Positions 63,416-64,000 of a stretch of DNA of 64,000 nt are shown here, piece after piece. Below the pieces are notes generated by a model, which saw nothing but the letters and a program-made list of their open reading frames with translations, searched no databases and was not told the origin of the DNA. The stretch covers positions 124,001 to 188,000 of the forward strand of contig NZ_JAHXYI010000002.1 in NCBI RefSeq assembly GCF_019970045.1, read 5' to 3'. The DNA comes from Chryseobacterium sp. GVT01B (GTDB lineage: Bacteria; Bacteroidota; Bacteroidia; Flavobacteriales; Weeksellaceae). Position numbers and translations under genes: made by a program. Every line of letters starts with the position of its first letter. Positions within the stretch are counted from its first letter, which is position 1.

Positions 63416-64000
63416 ATGAAAAAACCTGTAATTGCTATCGATGGGTACTCGTCTACCGGAAAAAGTTCTATCTCCAAAATCATTGCAGATAAACTGGGAC
63501 TTATTCATATGGACACAGGAGCTCTCTACCGAGGAGTTACCTGGTATGCATTGCAGCACTGTCTGGACGAAAATGAAGGAATTGATCTGAATACATTATT
63601 CTCTTCTTTAGACCAGATCAGCCTTGAGTTTAAAAATAACGACGGAGCACTTATCCTTTTCCTTAATAACACGGATATCTCCAAAGAAATCCGCACCAAT
63701 ATAGTATCTGACAATGTAAGCCTTGTTGCCAAGCAGAAAGAAGTAAGAGACTTTTTGCTGCAGTCACAGCGCACTTTGGCAGAAAAAGGAGGTGTCATTA
63801 TGGACGGACGTGACATTGGGACAGTAGTTCTGCCAAATGCTGACTACAAATTCTTTCTTACTGCCAGTATTGATGAAAGGACCAAAAGAAGGTTTCTGGA
63901 ACTACAAGGTTTGGGAATTGAAGCAGATAAAGAACAGGTAAAACAAAACCTTATAGAACGTGATAAGATTGACAGCGAGCGTGAAATTGCCCCATTAAAG
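63416..64000 (+). CDS. cmk: (d)CMP kinase, partial
   Basis: The first 195 residues of cytidylate kinase; the C-terminus lies beyond the window. The P-loop is GYSSTGKSS (about residues 10-18), followed by the CMP-binding HMDTGALYRGVTWYA and MDGRDIGTVVLPNA and the lid-region Arg in KRRFLELQ. It phosphorylates CMP and dCMP. It lies 84 bases downstream of porQ in the same direction. Confidence 0.97.
   Translation, partial: MKKPVIAIDGYSSTGKSSISKIIADKLGLIHMDTGALYRGVTWYALQHCLDENEGIDLNTLFSSLDQISLEFKNNDGALILFLNNTDISKEIRTNIVSDNVSLVAKQKEVRDFLLQSQRTLAEKGGVIMDGRDIGTVVLPNADYKFFLTASIDERTKRRFLELQGLGIEADKEQVKQNLIERDKIDSEREIAPLK

Overview
The window is chromosomal DNA from a low-GC member of the Bacteroidota, most likely Chryseobacterium or a close relative (Weeksellaceae). 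This is inferred from the genes: a SusC/SusD pair with FecI/FecR-type regulators, the type IX secretion protein PorQ next to cmk, a fused ResB-CcsA cytochrome c assembly protein, lysine 6-aminotransferase, and many short AT-rich spacers with the TTTG / TAnnTTTG promoter signature of this phylum. No rRNA, CRISPR array, transposase or prophage was seen; one tRNA is present.

Layout. 1-3968 (minus): a molybdenum-enzyme operon (moaD, moaE, fdhD, a small unknown gene, and a FdhF/YdeP-type oxidoreductase cut by the window start). 4175-5782: tRNA-Ala(GGC), a 51-residue double-glycine peptide gene with its own terminator, a tiny membrane protein, and AT-rich DNA with an FNR-like palindrome. 5783-6376: a Crp/Fnr regulator. 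6579-10092 (minus): two small helix-turn-helix proteins followed by three tandem secreted paralogues with C1q/TNF-like C-terminal domains. 10690-14278 (plus): a TPR/AraC membrane regulator, a PhzF-like isomerase and an alpha/beta hydrolase. 14372-21574 (minus): ECF sigma factor, FecR anti-sigma factor, SusC with an STN domain, SusD lipoprotein and an exported glycerophosphodiester phosphodiesterase, which together look like a regulated scavenging system for phosphodiesters. 21715-23454 (minus): a TPP riboswitch followed by a PnuT-like transporter and an acyl-CoA-dehydrogenase-fold flavoprotein.

23660-29263 is a cluster of stress-type genes (DUF2383, DUF4142, AlkB, DUF892 with a histone-H1-like tail, a frameshifted alpha-amylase, a short-chain dehydrogenase, a low-affinity iron permease-like protein). 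29644-33315 holds a TonB-dependent receptor and a MarR-GNAT pair with a palindromic operator. 33465-39766 is a complete RND efflux operon led by its own GbsR/MarR regulator. 39882-45468 contains a GNAT acetyltransferase, a DUF2007 protein, the lysine 6-aminotransferase / aldehyde dehydrogenase pair, a small membrane protein, a ribbon-helix-helix protein and an SPFH protein. 45822-50849 has the CcsBA fusion, a second Crp/Fnr regulator and an exported isochorismatase-like hydrolase, with two palindromic intergenic repeats.

51223-64000 is mostly housekeeping and envelope genes: ftsK, a LolA-like carrier, an LptF/LptG permease, two unknown exported proteins, a KAS III-like synthase flanked by near-identical direct repeats, frr, a lipase-like gene on the opposite strand, pyrH, porQ (TTG start, very good promoter) and the start of cmk. 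The most interesting points are the TPP-riboswitch-controlled flavoprotein, the C1q-like tandem array, the SusCD-phosphodiesterase locus, the double-glycine peptide, and the lipase gene placed between pyrH and frr.
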